NCBI RefSeq assembly: GCF_049200465.1
Contig: NZ_CP120836.1
Location: forward strand, 310,001-374,000
Direction: 5' to 3'
DNA from: Leptothermofonsia sp049200465
Lineage (GTDB): Bacteria > Cyanobacteriota > Cyanobacteriia > Leptolyngbyales > Leptolyngbyaceae
DNA: 64,000 nucleotides
Both the position numbers and the translations under genes were made by a program. Of the stretch, positions 55,506-64,000 are shown one piece after another. The notes below the pieces were generated by a model. It saw only the letters and a program-made list of their open reading frames with translations, was not told the origin of the DNA and searched no databases. How positions within the stretch are numbered: the first letter of the stretch is position 1; each line of letters opens with the position of its first letter.

Positions 55506-57575
55506 ATGGTGGGAAAATCCGTTGCACCGAAAGTTGAGGATGAGAAAAAACCAGCAAGTTCTCATGAAGAGCAGTCAGCGAAGAACTCTGCCAGCGAGAC
55601 TGCAACTGGTTCATCGCAATCAAATTTGTTGAAAAAAGCCTGGACGATTGAGGACAGCGAAGAACTGTACCGGATTACGGGCTGGGGAGAGCCTTACTTC
55701 TCAATTAATGCGGCTGGACATGTAACCGTTTCTCCCCTGGGCGATCGCGGCGGTTCCCTCGACCTTTATGAGCTGGTCAATGCCCTGAGATTGCGTAACC
55801 TCAGCCTGCCCCTCCTCATTCGCTTTTCCGACATTCTGGAAGACCGGATTGAACGACTGAATGCGGCCTTTTCCAAGGCGATCGCTCGCTATGGCTACGA
55901 TGGCGACTACCGGGGGGTTTTCCCAGTCAAGTGCAACCAGCAACGCCATTTGGTTGAGGCACTGGTGAAATTTGGTAAACCCCACCAGTTTGGTCTGGAA
56001 GCGGGGTCTAAGCCGGAACTGATGATTGCCCTGGCTATGCTGAAAACGCCGGGAGCCTTGCTGATCTGTAATGGCTACAAGGACCGGGAATACATTGAAA
56101 TGGCAATCCTGGCCCAGCAGTTAGGCAAGGACGCCATTATCGTGCTGGAGCAGATTGAGGAAGTCCCGCTTGTAATTGAAGCCGGACGCAAGCTAGGAAT
56201 TCGCCCAATTGTGGGTGTGCGGGCCAAGTTGAGTAGTAAGGGAATCGGACGCTGGGGAACTTCAGCAGGCGATCGCGCCAAATTTGGGCTTACTATCCCT
56301 GAAATTCTGCAAACCGTTGAGCAACTCCGGGCGGCTAACATGCTGGACTCGCTTCAACTCCTGCATTACCACATCGGCTCCCAAATTTCCTCCATTGCCG
56401 TCATCAAAGATGCCATCCGGGAAGCCAGCCAGATCTACGTTGAACTTGCCAAACTGGGTGCCGATATGAAGTACCTAGATGTGGGAGGTGGCCTGGGAGT
56501 GGACTATGACGGTTCCAAAACCAACTTCTACGCCTCCAAAAACTACAACATCCAGAACTACGCCAACGACATTGTGGCAGAAGTGAAGGAAGCCTGCGCC
56601 GAGCGAAATTTGCCCGTCCCTACCCTGGTTAGCGAAAGTGGACGGGCGATCGCCTCCCACCAATCCGTCTTGGTGTTCAACGTTCTGAGTACCAGTGATG
56701 TACCCCACGGCACTCCAGAGCCAATTCAGGAAAAAGAACACCTGATTATTCGGAACCTCTACGAAACCTATGAATCCATTAACGAAGAGAACTATCAGGA
56801 AGCTTTTCACGATGCTACCCAGTTTAAGGAAGAAGCCATTAGCCTGTTTAACTTTGGTTACCTCAGCCTGCCTGAACGGGCGCGAGCAGAACGGCTCTAC
56901 TGGGCTTGCTGTGAAAAGATTCTGGGCATCGCTCGCCAGCAGGAATACGTCCCCGACGATCTGGAAGATCTGGAAAAGATCATGGCCTCGATCTACTACA
57001 TTAACCTGTCCGTTTTTCAATCAGCTCCAGATAGCTGGGCGATCGACCAACTTTTCCCCATTATGCCCATCCACCGCCTTGACGAAGAACCCACTAAACG
57101 CGCCACCCTGGCCGACCTAACCTGCGACAGTGACGGCAAAATTGACCAGTTCATCGACCTGCGTGATGTCAAACACGTACTGGAACTTCACCCCCTGATT
57201 CCCAAAGCACAGGGGACAGAACCCAAAACTCAGAACTCTTCCATCCCCCAGGAATACGAACCCTACTATCTGGGCATGTTCCTTAACGGTGCTTACCAGG
57301 AAATTATGGGTAATCTGCACAACCTGTTTGGCGACACCAATGCGGTTCACATCACCCTTACCCCCAAGGGCTACCAAATTGACCATGTGGTTAAAGGCGA
57401 TACCATGACCGAAGTTCTTGGCTATGTCCAGTATGACTCTGAAGATCTGGTTGAAAGCATCCGCCAGCAAACAGAGCAGGCCATGCAGGAAAAACGCATT
57501 ACCCTGCAAGAGTCCCAACTGTTGCTGCAAAATTACGAACGTAGCTTGAGTCGGTACACTTATCTGTCGTCATAA
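55506..57575 (+). CDS. speA: biosynthetic arginine decarboxylase
   Basis: 689 residues from ATG 55506 with GGGGGA just upstream. PLP enzyme that turns arginine into agmatine, the first step to putrescine and spermidine. N-terminal 40 residues are low-complexity and hydrophilic; the catalytic core starts at WTIEDSEELYRITGWGEPYFSIN. The PLP lysine is in GVFPVKCNQQRHLVEA, the PLP-phosphate loop in YLDVGGGLGVDYDG, and the C-terminal barrel has the substrate-side Cys region. Length about 690 is that of the SpeA-type enzyme. A second arginine-consuming gene (argZ) is in the same window but not adjacent. Confidence 0.97.
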   Translation: MVGKSVAPKVEDEKKPASSHEEQSAKNSASETATGSSQSNLLKKAWTIEDSEELYRITGWGEPYFSINAAGHVTVSPLGDRGGSLDLYELVNALRLRNLSLPLLIRFSDILEDRIERLNAAFSKAIARYGYDGDYRGVFPVKCNQQRHLVEALVKFGKPHQFGLEAGSKPELMIALAMLKTPGALLICNGYKDREYIEMAILAQQLGKDAIIVLEQIEEVPLVIEAGRKLGIRPIVGVRAKLSSKGIGRWGTSAGDRAKFGLTIPEILQTVEQLRAANMLDSLQLLHYHIGSQISSIAVIKDAIREASQIYVELAKLGADMKYLDVGGGLGVDYDGSKTNFYASKNYNIQNYANDIVAEVKEACAERNLPVPTLVSESGRAIASHQSVLVFNVLSTSDVPHGTPEPIQEKEHLIIRNLYETYESINEENYQEAFHDATQFKEEAISLFNFGYLSLPERARAERLYWACCEKILGIARQQEYVPDDLEDLEKIMASIYYINLSVFQSAPDSWAIDQLFPIMPIHRLDEEPTKRATLADLTCDSDGKIDQFIDLRDVKHVLELHPLIPKAQGTEPKTQNSSIPQEYEPYYLGMFLNGAYQEIMGNLHNLFGDTNAVHITLTPKGYQIDHVVKGDTMTEVLGYVQYDSEDLVESIRQQTEQAMQEKRITLQESQLLLQNYERSLSRYTYLSS

Positions 57576-57592
57576 GTTGTTTTAGTACCAAT

Positions 57593-57630
57593 GATGTAGA
57601 CTCTGTAGGAAGATGTAGACTCCGTAGGAA
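57593..57630. repeat. 19-bp tandem duplication
   Basis: GATGTAGACTCTGTAGGAA (57593-57611) followed by GATGTAGACTCCGTAGGAA (57612-57630), one base different, just after speA. Confidence 0.95.
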
Positions 57631-57870
57631 CCATTGGGTTTCACGATTTCATGCAGCGCGATCGCGATGGCTGACGACAGACAACTTAACTCATTTGAGG
57701 AATAACTCAAATCTACAAAACCCAATTCTCAGGTGTTTTGAGGGTTTTCAACCCATCAAAACAGTCTTGACAGACCACTAGTACAGCATGGCGGGAATAC
57801 GGGTACCATTCTGATTCCCTCCGACTCCCCACTCCCCAACCCAATGGTTACTGGACTGATGCCATCGTCC

Positions 57871-58935
57871 CTAGTTGTAATCTTCCTCAACCCGCCCCAC
57901 GCCCGTTCCTGGATAGTAGTTGCTCAGAATCTGTTTGTAGTTATAGCCCTTTTCGGCCAGGTCGAGGGCACCTAACTGACTCATCCCATGGCCTCGAAAG
58001 GCTTCAGCAACGATATCGTCGGAGGCGGCGTACAGCGATTCCACAATTCCCCCCCGATAGCTGACAAACTCCCCAGCCGTATTATCCACGGCTTTGCGGG
58101 TAGGGTCGGCTTCTCGCTCGATGCCCGTGTAGACCTGGTAATACTCCGTTGCCCCCAAGTTATAGAGGGAGTGAGCTGGTTTGAAGTAGTAAGTGAGAGC
58201 GTAGGAACGGGCTGCGACCGCCTGGGCTTTCAATGCCTCCATCGGCCAACTGGGGGAAACCTCGCTGCCAACAACGCTATGCAGGTACTGCCTCAAATTG
58301 ACGTAGTTAATGCCCCAGAGGTTGCCCTGGTCGGAAACTAGCAACAACCGTCCCCGATAAATGCGATCGCCCAACTGAAACACCTGACCAATCCCCGGAT
58401 CCAGAATCACGATTGAAGGAAGTTGCCAGGAACCCAACCGAATCGAATCCCCATTCGGTTGGACCGGGTAAGATGTTCCAGGAGAAAGCTGTTGTAGGCG
58501 GCGTCCATCCTTATCCATCAGAATGGCGTCGCTGGAAGCGCCAATTGTAGTTGAGGGAATTCCTTCTGCGATCGCCACCCGAATTTCAATCAAAGAATCA
58601 ACCGTTGCAGCAGATGCCAGAAATTTCAACTTGGCTTCTTGGTTGATTGCCTTCTCCTGTTCAGTATAGGTAGCAGGATTAACGGGTTTGGGCGGAACCT
58701 TAGCCGGTAGGGATTTGCGAGCCCTGGGGGAAGGTTTTGCCAAGGGCGAGGGCGAGGGTGTAACGGCAACAGGAACCTTGGGTAGAGGAGATGCAACTGC
58801 AATTTCGTTCTGGGACGAAGCGGCTTGCTTTTGCGGTTGGTTTAGAACAATTGCTCCAAGGGAAAGACCCCCCAATAATGGCAGCACAACCCACAAATAA
58901 CGCTTAATCAGGCTAGGGAATTGAGGTTCTGTCAT
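57871..58935 (-). CDS. SpoIID/LytB domain protein
   Basis: 354 residues. N-terminal membrane anchor (LWVVLPLLGGLSLGAIVLN, about 13-31), a Pro/Ser/Ala-rich spacer (about 40-90), then the SpoIID domain: LLVSDQGNLWGINYVNLRQYLHSVVGSEVSPSWPMEALKAQAVAARSYALTYY and GHGMSQLGALDLAEKGYNYKQIL. In Bacillus SpoIID is a lytic transglycosylase acting on peptidoglycan; the Glu in VVGSEVSPSWP is the likely catalytic acid. In cyanobacteria the target is the cell wall during growth or division. The next gene starts only 18 bases upstream, so the two may share a transcript. Confidence 0.92.
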   Translation of the reverse strand: MTEPQFPSLIKRYLWVVLPLLGGLSLGAIVLNQPQKQAASSQNEIAVASPLPKVPVAVTPSPSPLAKPSPRARKSLPAKVPPKPVNPATYTEQEKAINQEAKLKFLASAATVDSLIEIRVAIAEGIPSTTIGASSDAILMDKDGRRLQQLSPGTSYPVQPNGDSIRLGSWQLPSIVILDPGIGQVFQLGDRIYRGRLLLVSDQGNLWGINYVNLRQYLHSVVGSEVSPSWPMEALKAQAVAARSYALTYYFKPAHSLYNLGATEYYQVYTGIEREADPTRKAVDNTAGEFVSYRGGIVESLYAASDDIVAEAFRGHGMSQLGALDLAEKGYNYKQILSNYYPGTGVGRVEEDYN

Positions 58936-58953
58936 GTTAAACGGTGATTGCTA

Positions 58954-59613
58954 CTAACGAGAAGCGTCAGTTCTGGTCAATCGTTGCTTTTCGAGGTAAT
59001 CAAAAACGCTTTTGTCACCAATGTCTGGTGGAATGGGTTGAATCACTTTTCGCAAAGCGAACACTAGAAAAAGAATAACCCAAAGTAGTAGCAGCACCCG
59101 TTCTATCTCTAGTGGTAATAAGCCTACCAGATGGCTCAACAACAGTACAGGAACCAGAGGGGTTAAAAACTTAGTTTCTATCCGATTAAAGCAAAACGCT
59201 TCCTTAAAAAAGATCCCGGTTAGAGCCGCAAATACAAAACCAACACCCAAAAGGGACAAGGGCTGGTTGTAAACTGTCAATGCAAACGGTTCTGGGTTGA
59301 AATGCGCGATCGCCAACGATGCCAGACAACCGATCGCCCAAAACACCTGCAATGCCCGGTGCAACGGCTTCATGTAAATGTGAATTGTCAACAAACTGAT
59401 ACCCAACGCCACGCAGAACACTGAATACAACGGAGTGAGTAGGTGTAAAACTGTGGAATTGTCTCCCTGCCACAGCACCAATCCGGCTCCAATCGCGAAG
59501 CAGAGTGCCGCCACTGCCAGACCACCCCGGTAAACCACAACCCCCCGGCGGTCTTCATCCGTGATTATAAATTCACCAAAATGTCCCTGATAAACAACAG
59601 GTTCCGCTTGCAT
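58954..59613 (-). CDS. DUF2301 membrane protein
   Basis: 219 residues, about seven hydrophobic segments. The start EPVVYQGHFGEFIITDEDRRGVVVYRGGL and IHIYMKPLHRALQVFWAIG are features of DUF2301, a family confined largely to cyanobacteria and with unknown function. Probably an inner-membrane protein. Followed by the SpoIID gene. Confidence 0.88.
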   Translation of the reverse strand: MQAEPVVYQGHFGEFIITDEDRRGVVVYRGGLAVAALCFAIGAGLVLWQGDNSTVLHLLTPLYSVFCVALGISLLTIHIYMKPLHRALQVFWAIGCLASLAIAHFNPEPFALTVYNQPLSLLGVGFVFAALTGIFFKEAFCFNRIETKFLTPLVPVLLLSHLVGLLPLEIERVLLLLWVILFLVFALRKVIQPIPPDIGDKSVFDYLEKQRLTRTDASR

Positions 59614-59758
59614 AAACTATCCCTCCAGTCACGTCTCTCCAGATTGATGTCTTATTGCTGCCTTTAGGGGCAAGTTCTCACAATTATTTGTTTATTATTT
59701 GTTTTTCTACAAATATGGCTAATCAACCCACCCCGACAATCACAACTCAACTCAAAAC

Positions 59759-60595
59759 TCATCCACCCATCGACTCATCCACCCTTACCTCAACCTCCTG
59801 TCCCCAGTCTAGTTTAAGCTTTGCCTGGGCATTGCCACCATTGATGGCGATTTCTACCCAACCGTGGCTGCCAACCAGGGCAACCCAATCCCCGCTGGGG
59901 CTTTCACTGTAGGTCTGTTTGCCAGGGATGGTCAGGTTAGAGACAGTTACCATCCATTTCTTTCCTCCTACCTGCGCTCCGGGAATATTGGTAATCAGGT
60001 TGCCAAAGTGATCCGCTGCCTGAATGCATCCAATGATTCGGGAGGTGCGCCCATCCAACTTTTCGATGCGGATGGAAGGAATGGCTAGCTGAACCAGTGT
60101 TTCTGGTGCGATCGCCTCCCCCAATGCCTCCAACGGCACTCCACTGGCGAGGTAAGCACCCACCGGGGCAAAAATATCTCGTCCATGAAAAGTGAAGCTC
60201 GGTTCAGGCGTACGCCAATACTGAGAATTGGTCAGCTCAACCGCCGCAATGAGCGGACGTTGGCTCAGAACCCCGCTAAACAGCCCATTGTCTGGACCGA
60301 CCAGGAAGCCAGAGGGATGGGCAGAGTCGGTGCCTACAGCCAGAGCGATCGCCCGCCTGCTGCCGCCAACACCCGGATCAACCACTGCTACATGAACCGT
60401 TCCTGAGGGAAAGTAAGGGTAGGCAGTCATTAGCGCAAAACGAGCAAGGGCAATATTTTGAGGCGGAATCTGGTGAGTCAGGTCAATCACGGTGACATGG
60501 GGATTGACCTGTGCAATCACCCCTTTCATCACTCCGACATACCCATCACTCAAGCCAAAGTCCGTAAGAAGCACCAAAAAGCCACCTTGAGTCAT
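59759..60595 (-). CDS. SAM hydroxide adenosyltransferase (DUF62 family)
   Basis: 278 residues. The DUF62 fold of the chlorinase/fluorinase group: LTDFGLSDGYVGVMKGVI (Asp contacting SAM ribose), VTVIDLTHQIPPQNI, HVAVVDPGVGGSRRAIAL, FLVGPDNGLF, and the C-terminal domain with HFGNLITNIPG. Members without the chlorinase loop use hydroxide to split SAM to adenosine and methionine. The catalytic Asp, Arg and His are in GVGGSRR and related blocks. Confidence 0.93.
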   Translation of the reverse strand: MTQGGFLVLLTDFGLSDGYVGVMKGVIAQVNPHVTVIDLTHQIPPQNIALARFALMTAYPYFPSGTVHVAVVDPGVGGSRRAIALAVGTDSAHPSGFLVGPDNGLFSGVLSQRPLIAAVELTNSQYWRTPEPSFTFHGRDIFAPVGAYLASGVPLEALGEAIAPETLVQLAIPSIRIEKLDGRTSRIIGCIQAADHFGNLITNIPGAQVGGKKWMVTVSNLTIPGKQTYSESPSGDWVALVGSHGWVEIAINGGNAQAKLKLDWGQEVEVRVDESMGG

Positions 60596-60927
60596 CAGCC
60601 ATTCCCGCCATCCTGATGATTACAGCCATACTCAAACACCTGAACCCCACTTTAGCCCCTAGCCCCAAGCTCCTGGCAGAAAGTAGAATATATCTCCTTT
60701 TTGGAAAAGTCGCCTCAAATCTCCATGACAGGATTTCCTGACAATTAAAATAGGAAACAGTATCTTAAACTACAGACAGTGATTTTATCGTTATCATTGG
60801 CTTAGGACAGGGTGCAGAGGTTCCACCCGTGGCTGGGGGCGGAAGCCCATCCACCCCCTTTGAAGCCAATGTCCTGAGCAAGCTGGCGACAGCTACAATT
60901 CTAAGTTGATTTGAAGCAGTGCTCATT
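60596..60927. other. divergent spacer with repeat A copy 6
   Basis: Separates the SAM hydrolase gene from the small gene at 60928. It contains repeat A copy 6 (60791-60896). I see nothing else. Confidence 0.5.
60791..60896 (-). repeat. intergenic repeat family A, copy 6 (degenerate)
   Basis: Left end worn down (TTATCATTGGCTTAGGACAGG), right end intact (CAAGCTGGCGACAGCTACA). It lies 31 bases before a small gene. Confidence 0.75.
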
Positions 60928-61083
60928 ATGAACAGAAATCGTCAAGAAATCCGTACCAAAACCGCCGAAGCCCATCGCGCAAATCTGCAAAAGAATCTGC
61001 AACGCCGTCTAGAAGTCGCCAGAGCTAAAGGTGACGAACAGCTTATTCGCATGCTAGAGGCAGAAGCAAACTATCTCAGCTAG
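60928..61083 (+). CDS. small basic helical protein, unknown
   Basis: 51 residues: MNRNRQEIRTKTAEAHRAN, then LQKNLQRRLEVARAKGDEQLI and RMLEAEANYLS. It is strongly helical, with alternating basic and acidic residues, and looks like a small coiled-coil protein. Too short for ordinary gene finders but supported by clean composition, a stop followed by a strong terminator (61123-61159) and the ORF filling the space. Function unknown. Confidence 0.7.
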   Translation: MNRNRQEIRTKTAEAHRANLQKNLQRRLEVARAKGDEQLIRMLEAEANYLS

Positions 61084-61122
61084 CCTGCTGAAGAAAATCC
61101 CGGAAAATATTTTGCACGCCAG

Positions 61123-61159
61123 TTAAGGGTACGTATCCCCCACGTACCCTTAATTTTTT
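61123..61159. terminator. bidirectional terminator
   Basis: Stem TTAAGGGTACGT (61123-61134) with ACGTACCCTTAA (61142-61153), loop of seven bases, then TTTTTT. It serves the small gene on the plus strand and may also serve dapF, which ends at 61168 on the other strand (A-rich start on that side). Confidence 0.9.
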
Positions 61160-61167
61160 CGATGAGA

Positions 61168-62013
61168 CTAATGGATTACAGCTTTGCCTGTAAACACCTT
61201 TTCGGCTGGACCCGTCATGTAAAGGTGGTTATCTGGTTCAGACCATTCGATGTGCAGAGGACCACCGGGTAGTTCAACCGTCGCGCGGCGATCGCATTTT
61301 CCAGTCAAAACCCCTGCTGCCAGTGATGCACAGGCACCCGTCCCGCAGGCCAGGGTCATTCCCGCACCCCGCTCCCATACGCGCATTTTTAAGTAATCGG
61401 GACGAACAACCTGGATAAATTCGGTATTGGTTTTCTTGGGAAACACAGCATGGCCCTCAAACTGGGGACCGAGGATTTCCAGAGGAATGGCTGCCACCTC
61501 ATCCACAAAGGTAATGCAATGGGGATTGCCCATGCTGACACAGGTAACCTTCCAGACCTGCCCCGCAACCTTGAGTGGGTAATCCACTACTTTCTGATCA
61601 GGATTGCTTACCGTTGTGGGAATTTCGGCGGCGAGCAACCGCGGCTCCCCCATGTCAACTGTGACAAGACCCTCTGCTTCAAGTTTGGGTACCATCACAC
61701 CAGCCAGGGTATGAATTCGATAGGAGCGTGCTTCCGTCGTTCCTTCCAGTTCTGCAACAAAGCGAGCAAAACAGCGAATTCCGTTGCCACACATTTCTGG
61801 CTCAGAACCGTCAGAGTTATAGATTCGCATCGTATAGTCGGTCCCATTTTGGCCAGGCAGGGCAAAGATGACCCCATCTGCGCCAATGCCAAAGTGGCGA
61901 TCGCACCATCGGACTGCCTGTTCTGGCGTCAGCAGGGGTTCCGCAGATTCCCGATTATCAACCAGGATAAAGTCGTTTCCTAATCCGTGATATTTGGTGA
62001 ACTCAATCGCCAT
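61168..62013 (-). CDS. dapF: diaminopimelate epimerase
   Basis: 281 residues. Converts LL- to meso-diaminopimelate for lysine and peptidoglycan. The two catalytic cysteines are in MCGNGIRCFARF (about residue 75) and LACGTGACAS (about 225). The start is MAIEFTKYHGLGNDFILVD. Divergent from hfq with a short promoter gap of 64 bases. Confidence 0.98.
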   Translation of the reverse strand: MAIEFTKYHGLGNDFILVDNRESAEPLLTPEQAVRWCDRHFGIGADGVIFALPGQNGTDYTMRIYNSDGSEPEMCGNGIRCFARFVAELEGTTEARSYRIHTLAGVMVPKLEAEGLVTVDMGEPRLLAAEIPTTVSNPDQKVVDYPLKVAGQVWKVTCVSMGNPHCITFVDEVAAIPLEILGPQFEGHAVFPKKTNTEFIQVVRPDYLKMRVWERGAGMTLACGTGACASLAAGVLTGKCDRRATVELPGGPLHIEWSEPDNHLYMTGPAEKVFTGKAVIH

Positions 62014-62077
62014 AGATGTGTTGCAATAGGGTGTGTGACATGTTGTCGAGCTTAGTTGTTTTTTGGGGACGCCAGCA

Positions 62078-62293
62078 ATGACCGTTGAACTAGAAACCGG
62101 ACTACCCAGTGTCCGCCAAATTCAAACCCTGATTCGGGAAGAGCAAGAAGTTGAGCTGAAGCTAACGACTGGTGATTTGCTGGCGGGCAAAATCCGCTGG
62201 CAAGATCCCCATTGTATTTCCCTGACGGACCAGTATGACCAGCCTACTATCGTCTGGCGGCAGGCTATTGTATATCTGAAGCCCAGACTTTAG
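62078..62293 (+). CDS. hfq: Hfq-like RNA chaperone (cyanobacterial type)
   Basis: 71 residues from ATG 62078; a TTG 15 bases upstream is in frame but GGGGA lies at the right distance for the ATG. Sm fold: LPSVRQIQTLIREEQEVELKLTTGDLLAGKIRWQD (Sm1 region) and TIVWRQAIVYLKPRL (Sm2). It is of the cyanobacterial Hfq group, which lacks the standard RNA-binding residues of E. coli Hfq and in Synechocystis acts with the pilus motor in motility. Confidence 0.93.
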   Translation: MTVELETGLPSVRQIQTLIREEQEVELKLTTGDLLAGKIRWQDPHCISLTDQYDQPTIVWRQAIVYLKPRL

Positions 62294-62350
62294 TGCCTGA
62301 GCAAGCAAGCAGGGGTAAAGATTACTCAATGCCCAGATTCCCATCCTTTT

Positions 62351-64000
62351 CTAAAATTCCAACGGTTTATCCGTTGGCAAATAGTCCCGTAAAGCTTCGC
62401 TTACACTTACGGTCGTAATTGGAAGCGGAAGAACGGTTGAAGGTTGAGGATCGGGAGCAATCCAGCGACTTGCCTGGCTGAGGGAGTAAAAGCCGCCGCA
62501 GAGCAGCAAGCGATCGCCCGCCTGTAGCTCACTCTTGCCATCGGGATAACTGATGAATTTGCCCTCTCGCCGAATCGCCTGTACCAGTACACCAAACTGC
62601 CGCCGAATGTGCAGCTCGGCCAGAGTTTTGCCAACTACGGGGCTATTTTCCGGCACCAGCAACCACTGACAGGAAGCGTTTTCCGTCGGGACTGCGGCCT
62701 CTCCTTTGGCAAGTTCATCAAAGGCCGTCAGTTCATCCGATGCGCCGATTAATAGAAGGCGATCACCCTTTTCCAGCACCGTTTTGCCGTTGGGATAGTC
62801 TACCTCTTCTCCGTTTTCTCGCCGGATTGCCATCAAACTGACCCCCGTCAGACGGCGCAGGTTCGTTTCCTCCAGCGTCATCCCAACCATGGGCGAGTTT
62901 TCCGGCAGTGAATACCACCGGCTATTCATTTCCTGGCTCGCTACCTTCAACTCCCGCGATACCTGATAGGAAGGCCGCTCAGCCCGCAATTCCGAATAGT
63001 GGGAACTGCGAATTTGCTGCACCTCCCGTTGAATCACTGGTAACGGTAGACCAATTCCGGTCAGCAGGTGGGATGAAAGCTCCAGACTGGCTTCAAATTC
63101 AGGTTGTACTACTTCTTTGGCACCCAATTGGTAAAGCAACTCAATATCCTTATCCTGGTTTGCCCTTACCACTACGTCCAGGTCAGGAGTCAGTTCCAGA
63201 GAACGTTTGAGGCAAAGGCGGGTACTCATGGAATCCGGCAGGGCGATCGCCATCCCCTGCGCCGTCTTCACTCCAGCTTTCTCCAGAACATGAAGACTAG
63301 CCGCATTTCCATAGATGTAAGGAATTCCCGCTTCCCGCAACTCTTGAACGCGGCGCTCTGATTGGTCAATTACAATCACGGGATAGTTGTGATCCCGCAA
63401 AAGCCGTACAATATTTTGACCCACTCGCCCGTAACCACAAACAACCACATGGTTTTGAGAAGGCAACTCTTCAGCCGCCTCTAACGGTTTATCACTTCGA
63501 TCCAGATAGGATTTCAACCAGGGAAGGGACTCCGCCCAGGCAAATAACTGGGGGATCAACCGCAAAACAAATGGAGTCAGCACCAGTGTGACAGCAGTGG
63601 TACCCAGAATAAGTAAATAGACTCGCCGGGAAACCAACCCCAAAAACTGCCCTTCGCTGGCCAGGACAAACGAAAATTCACCGATCTGAGCTAACCCTAA
63701 ACCTGCAACCAGGGCAGTTCTCAACGGATAGCGGAACAGCATGACCAGAGGGGTGACAATCAAAAACTTACCGATAAATACCAGTGCCACCAGCCCCAGA
63801 ATTAGCTCCAGGTTATTCCAGAGAAACACCGGGTCAATCAGCATCCCGATCGCCGCAAAAAACAGGGATGCAAAAATGTCTCGCAGCGGTTCTACGTAGG
63901 TGAGTGTCTGGTCAGAATACTCCACCTCCGAGATCATCAACCCGGCTACAAACGCCCCCATTTCAATCGAAAGCCCCATGTGCTCCGTCAGCAGCGCAAT
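62351..64000 (-). CDS. CPA2 family cation:proton antiporter with two RCK domains, 5' end outside the window
   Basis: The frame is open from the last base and reads ALLTEH before MGLSIEMGAFVAGLM, so the N-terminal part of the transporter lies beyond 64000. What is here: the last membrane helices (LEPLRDIF-type, VALVFIGKFLIVTPLVML, GLGLAQIGEFSFVLASEGQ), then a Rossmann RCK-N domain (VVVCGYGRVGQNIVRLLRDHN, VIVIDQSERRVQEL), an inactive-looking second half and two TrkA-C modules (MVGMTLEETNLRRLTGVSLMAIRR and VVGKTLAELHIRRQFGVLVQAIRR). KefB/NapA-like Na+ or K+/H+ exchange controlled by nucleotide binding. Confidence 0.93.
   Translation of the reverse strand: MALLTEHMGLSIEMGAFVAGLMISEVEYSDQTLTYVEPLRDIFASLFFAAIGMLIDPVFLWNNLELILGLVALVFIGKFLIVTPLVMLFRYPLRTALVAGLGLAQIGEFSFVLASEGQFLGLVSRRVYLLILGTTAVTLVLTPFVLRLIPQLFAWAESLPWLKSYLDRSDKPLEAAEELPSQNHVVVCGYGRVGQNIVRLLRDHNYPVIVIDQSERRVQELREAGIPYIYGNAASLHVLEKAGVKTAQGMAIALPDSMSTRLCLKRSLELTPDLDVVVRANQDKDIELLYQLGAKEVVQPEFEASLELSSHLLTGIGLPLPVIQREVQQIRSSHYSELRAERPSYQVSRELKVASQEMNSRWYSLPENSPMVGMTLEETNLRRLTGVSLMAIRRENGEEVDYPNGKTVLEKGDRLLLIGASDELTAFDELAKGEAAVPTENASCQWLLVPENSPVVGKTLAELHIRRQFGVLVQAIRREGKFISYPDGKSELQAGDRLLLCGGFYSLSQASRWIAPDPQPSTVLPLPITTVSVSEALRDYLPTDKPLEF

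Noticed and set aside
61450..61983. 177-codon frame opposite dapF
   Set aside because: Mirror of a full-length essential gene.

Overview
The window comes from a phycobilisome-containing cyanobacterium, probably filamentous. The evidence is: many HIP1 palindromes (GCGATCGC) inside genes, psaM of photosystem I, a phycobilisome linker and a phycobiliprotein-like gene, NTRC, a cyanobacterial-type Hfq, the cytochrome b6 heme-attachment factor Ccb, LabA-type NYN protein, the cyanobacterial arginine dihydrolase ArgZ/AgrE, and dense short-sequence repeats between genes. I cannot name the genus from sequence alone.

Layout. 0-6.1 kb: end of an unknown gene, a small membrane protein, psaM, a TerC-type membrane protein, then a minus-strand run SUI1 - GHL10 hydrolase-like protein - FAD oxidoreductase - ndk. 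6.3-16.7 kb: ilvN (frameshifted), unknown membrane proteins, a second FAD oxidoreductase that carries an in-frame block of intergenic-type repeat, an SH3 protein, NTRC, an exported or anchored methyltransferase, DUF456 and Ccb. 17-23 kb: a DD-carboxypeptidase, Uma2, LptC, NYN protein, metG. 23.6-25.2 kb: an orphan phycobilisome linker plus a phycobiliprotein-like gene. 26.5-39.2 kb: two orphan hybrid-free sensor kinases, a PfkB kinase, CYTH, a PTPA/PEP-CTERM protein, a RibD-type reductase (frameshifted near its start), MenH, M23 peptidase, SfsA. 39.4-47.9 kb: argZ/agrE, a small unknown gene, a subtilase, a large conserved membrane protein and a GT39 glycosyltransferase. 48.1-50.6 kb: an AT-rich accessory island with a PIN toxin/antitoxin pair and a DUF262/DUF1524 (GmrSD-like) gene, both toxin and DUF262 gene broken by frameshifts. 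50.6-64 kb: DUF2079, acs, an alcohol dehydrogenase, speA, SpoIID, DUF2301, SAM hydrolase, dapF, hfq and part of a CPA2 antiporter.

How the genes relate. Nitrogen and amino-acid metabolism is well represented: ArgZ/AgrE (arginine to ornithine and on to proline), SpeA (arginine to agmatine), IlvN and DapF. Photosynthesis and membrane supply genes include psaM, the linker/phycobiliprotein pair, Ccb, MenH (phylloquinone) and NTRC. Envelope functions include LptC, DacB, M23, SpoIID, GT39 and DUF2079.

The most unusual aspects are structural. At least four families of MITE-like inverted-repeat elements lie between genes, in 2-6 copies each. About a dozen short perfect or near-perfect tandem duplications (12-24 bp) are scattered through spacers, and two are in frame inside genes. 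Five single-base frameshifts interrupt recognisable proteins, which points either to local sequence errors or to real decay. I did not find tRNA, rRNA, a CRISPR array or an intact transposase.
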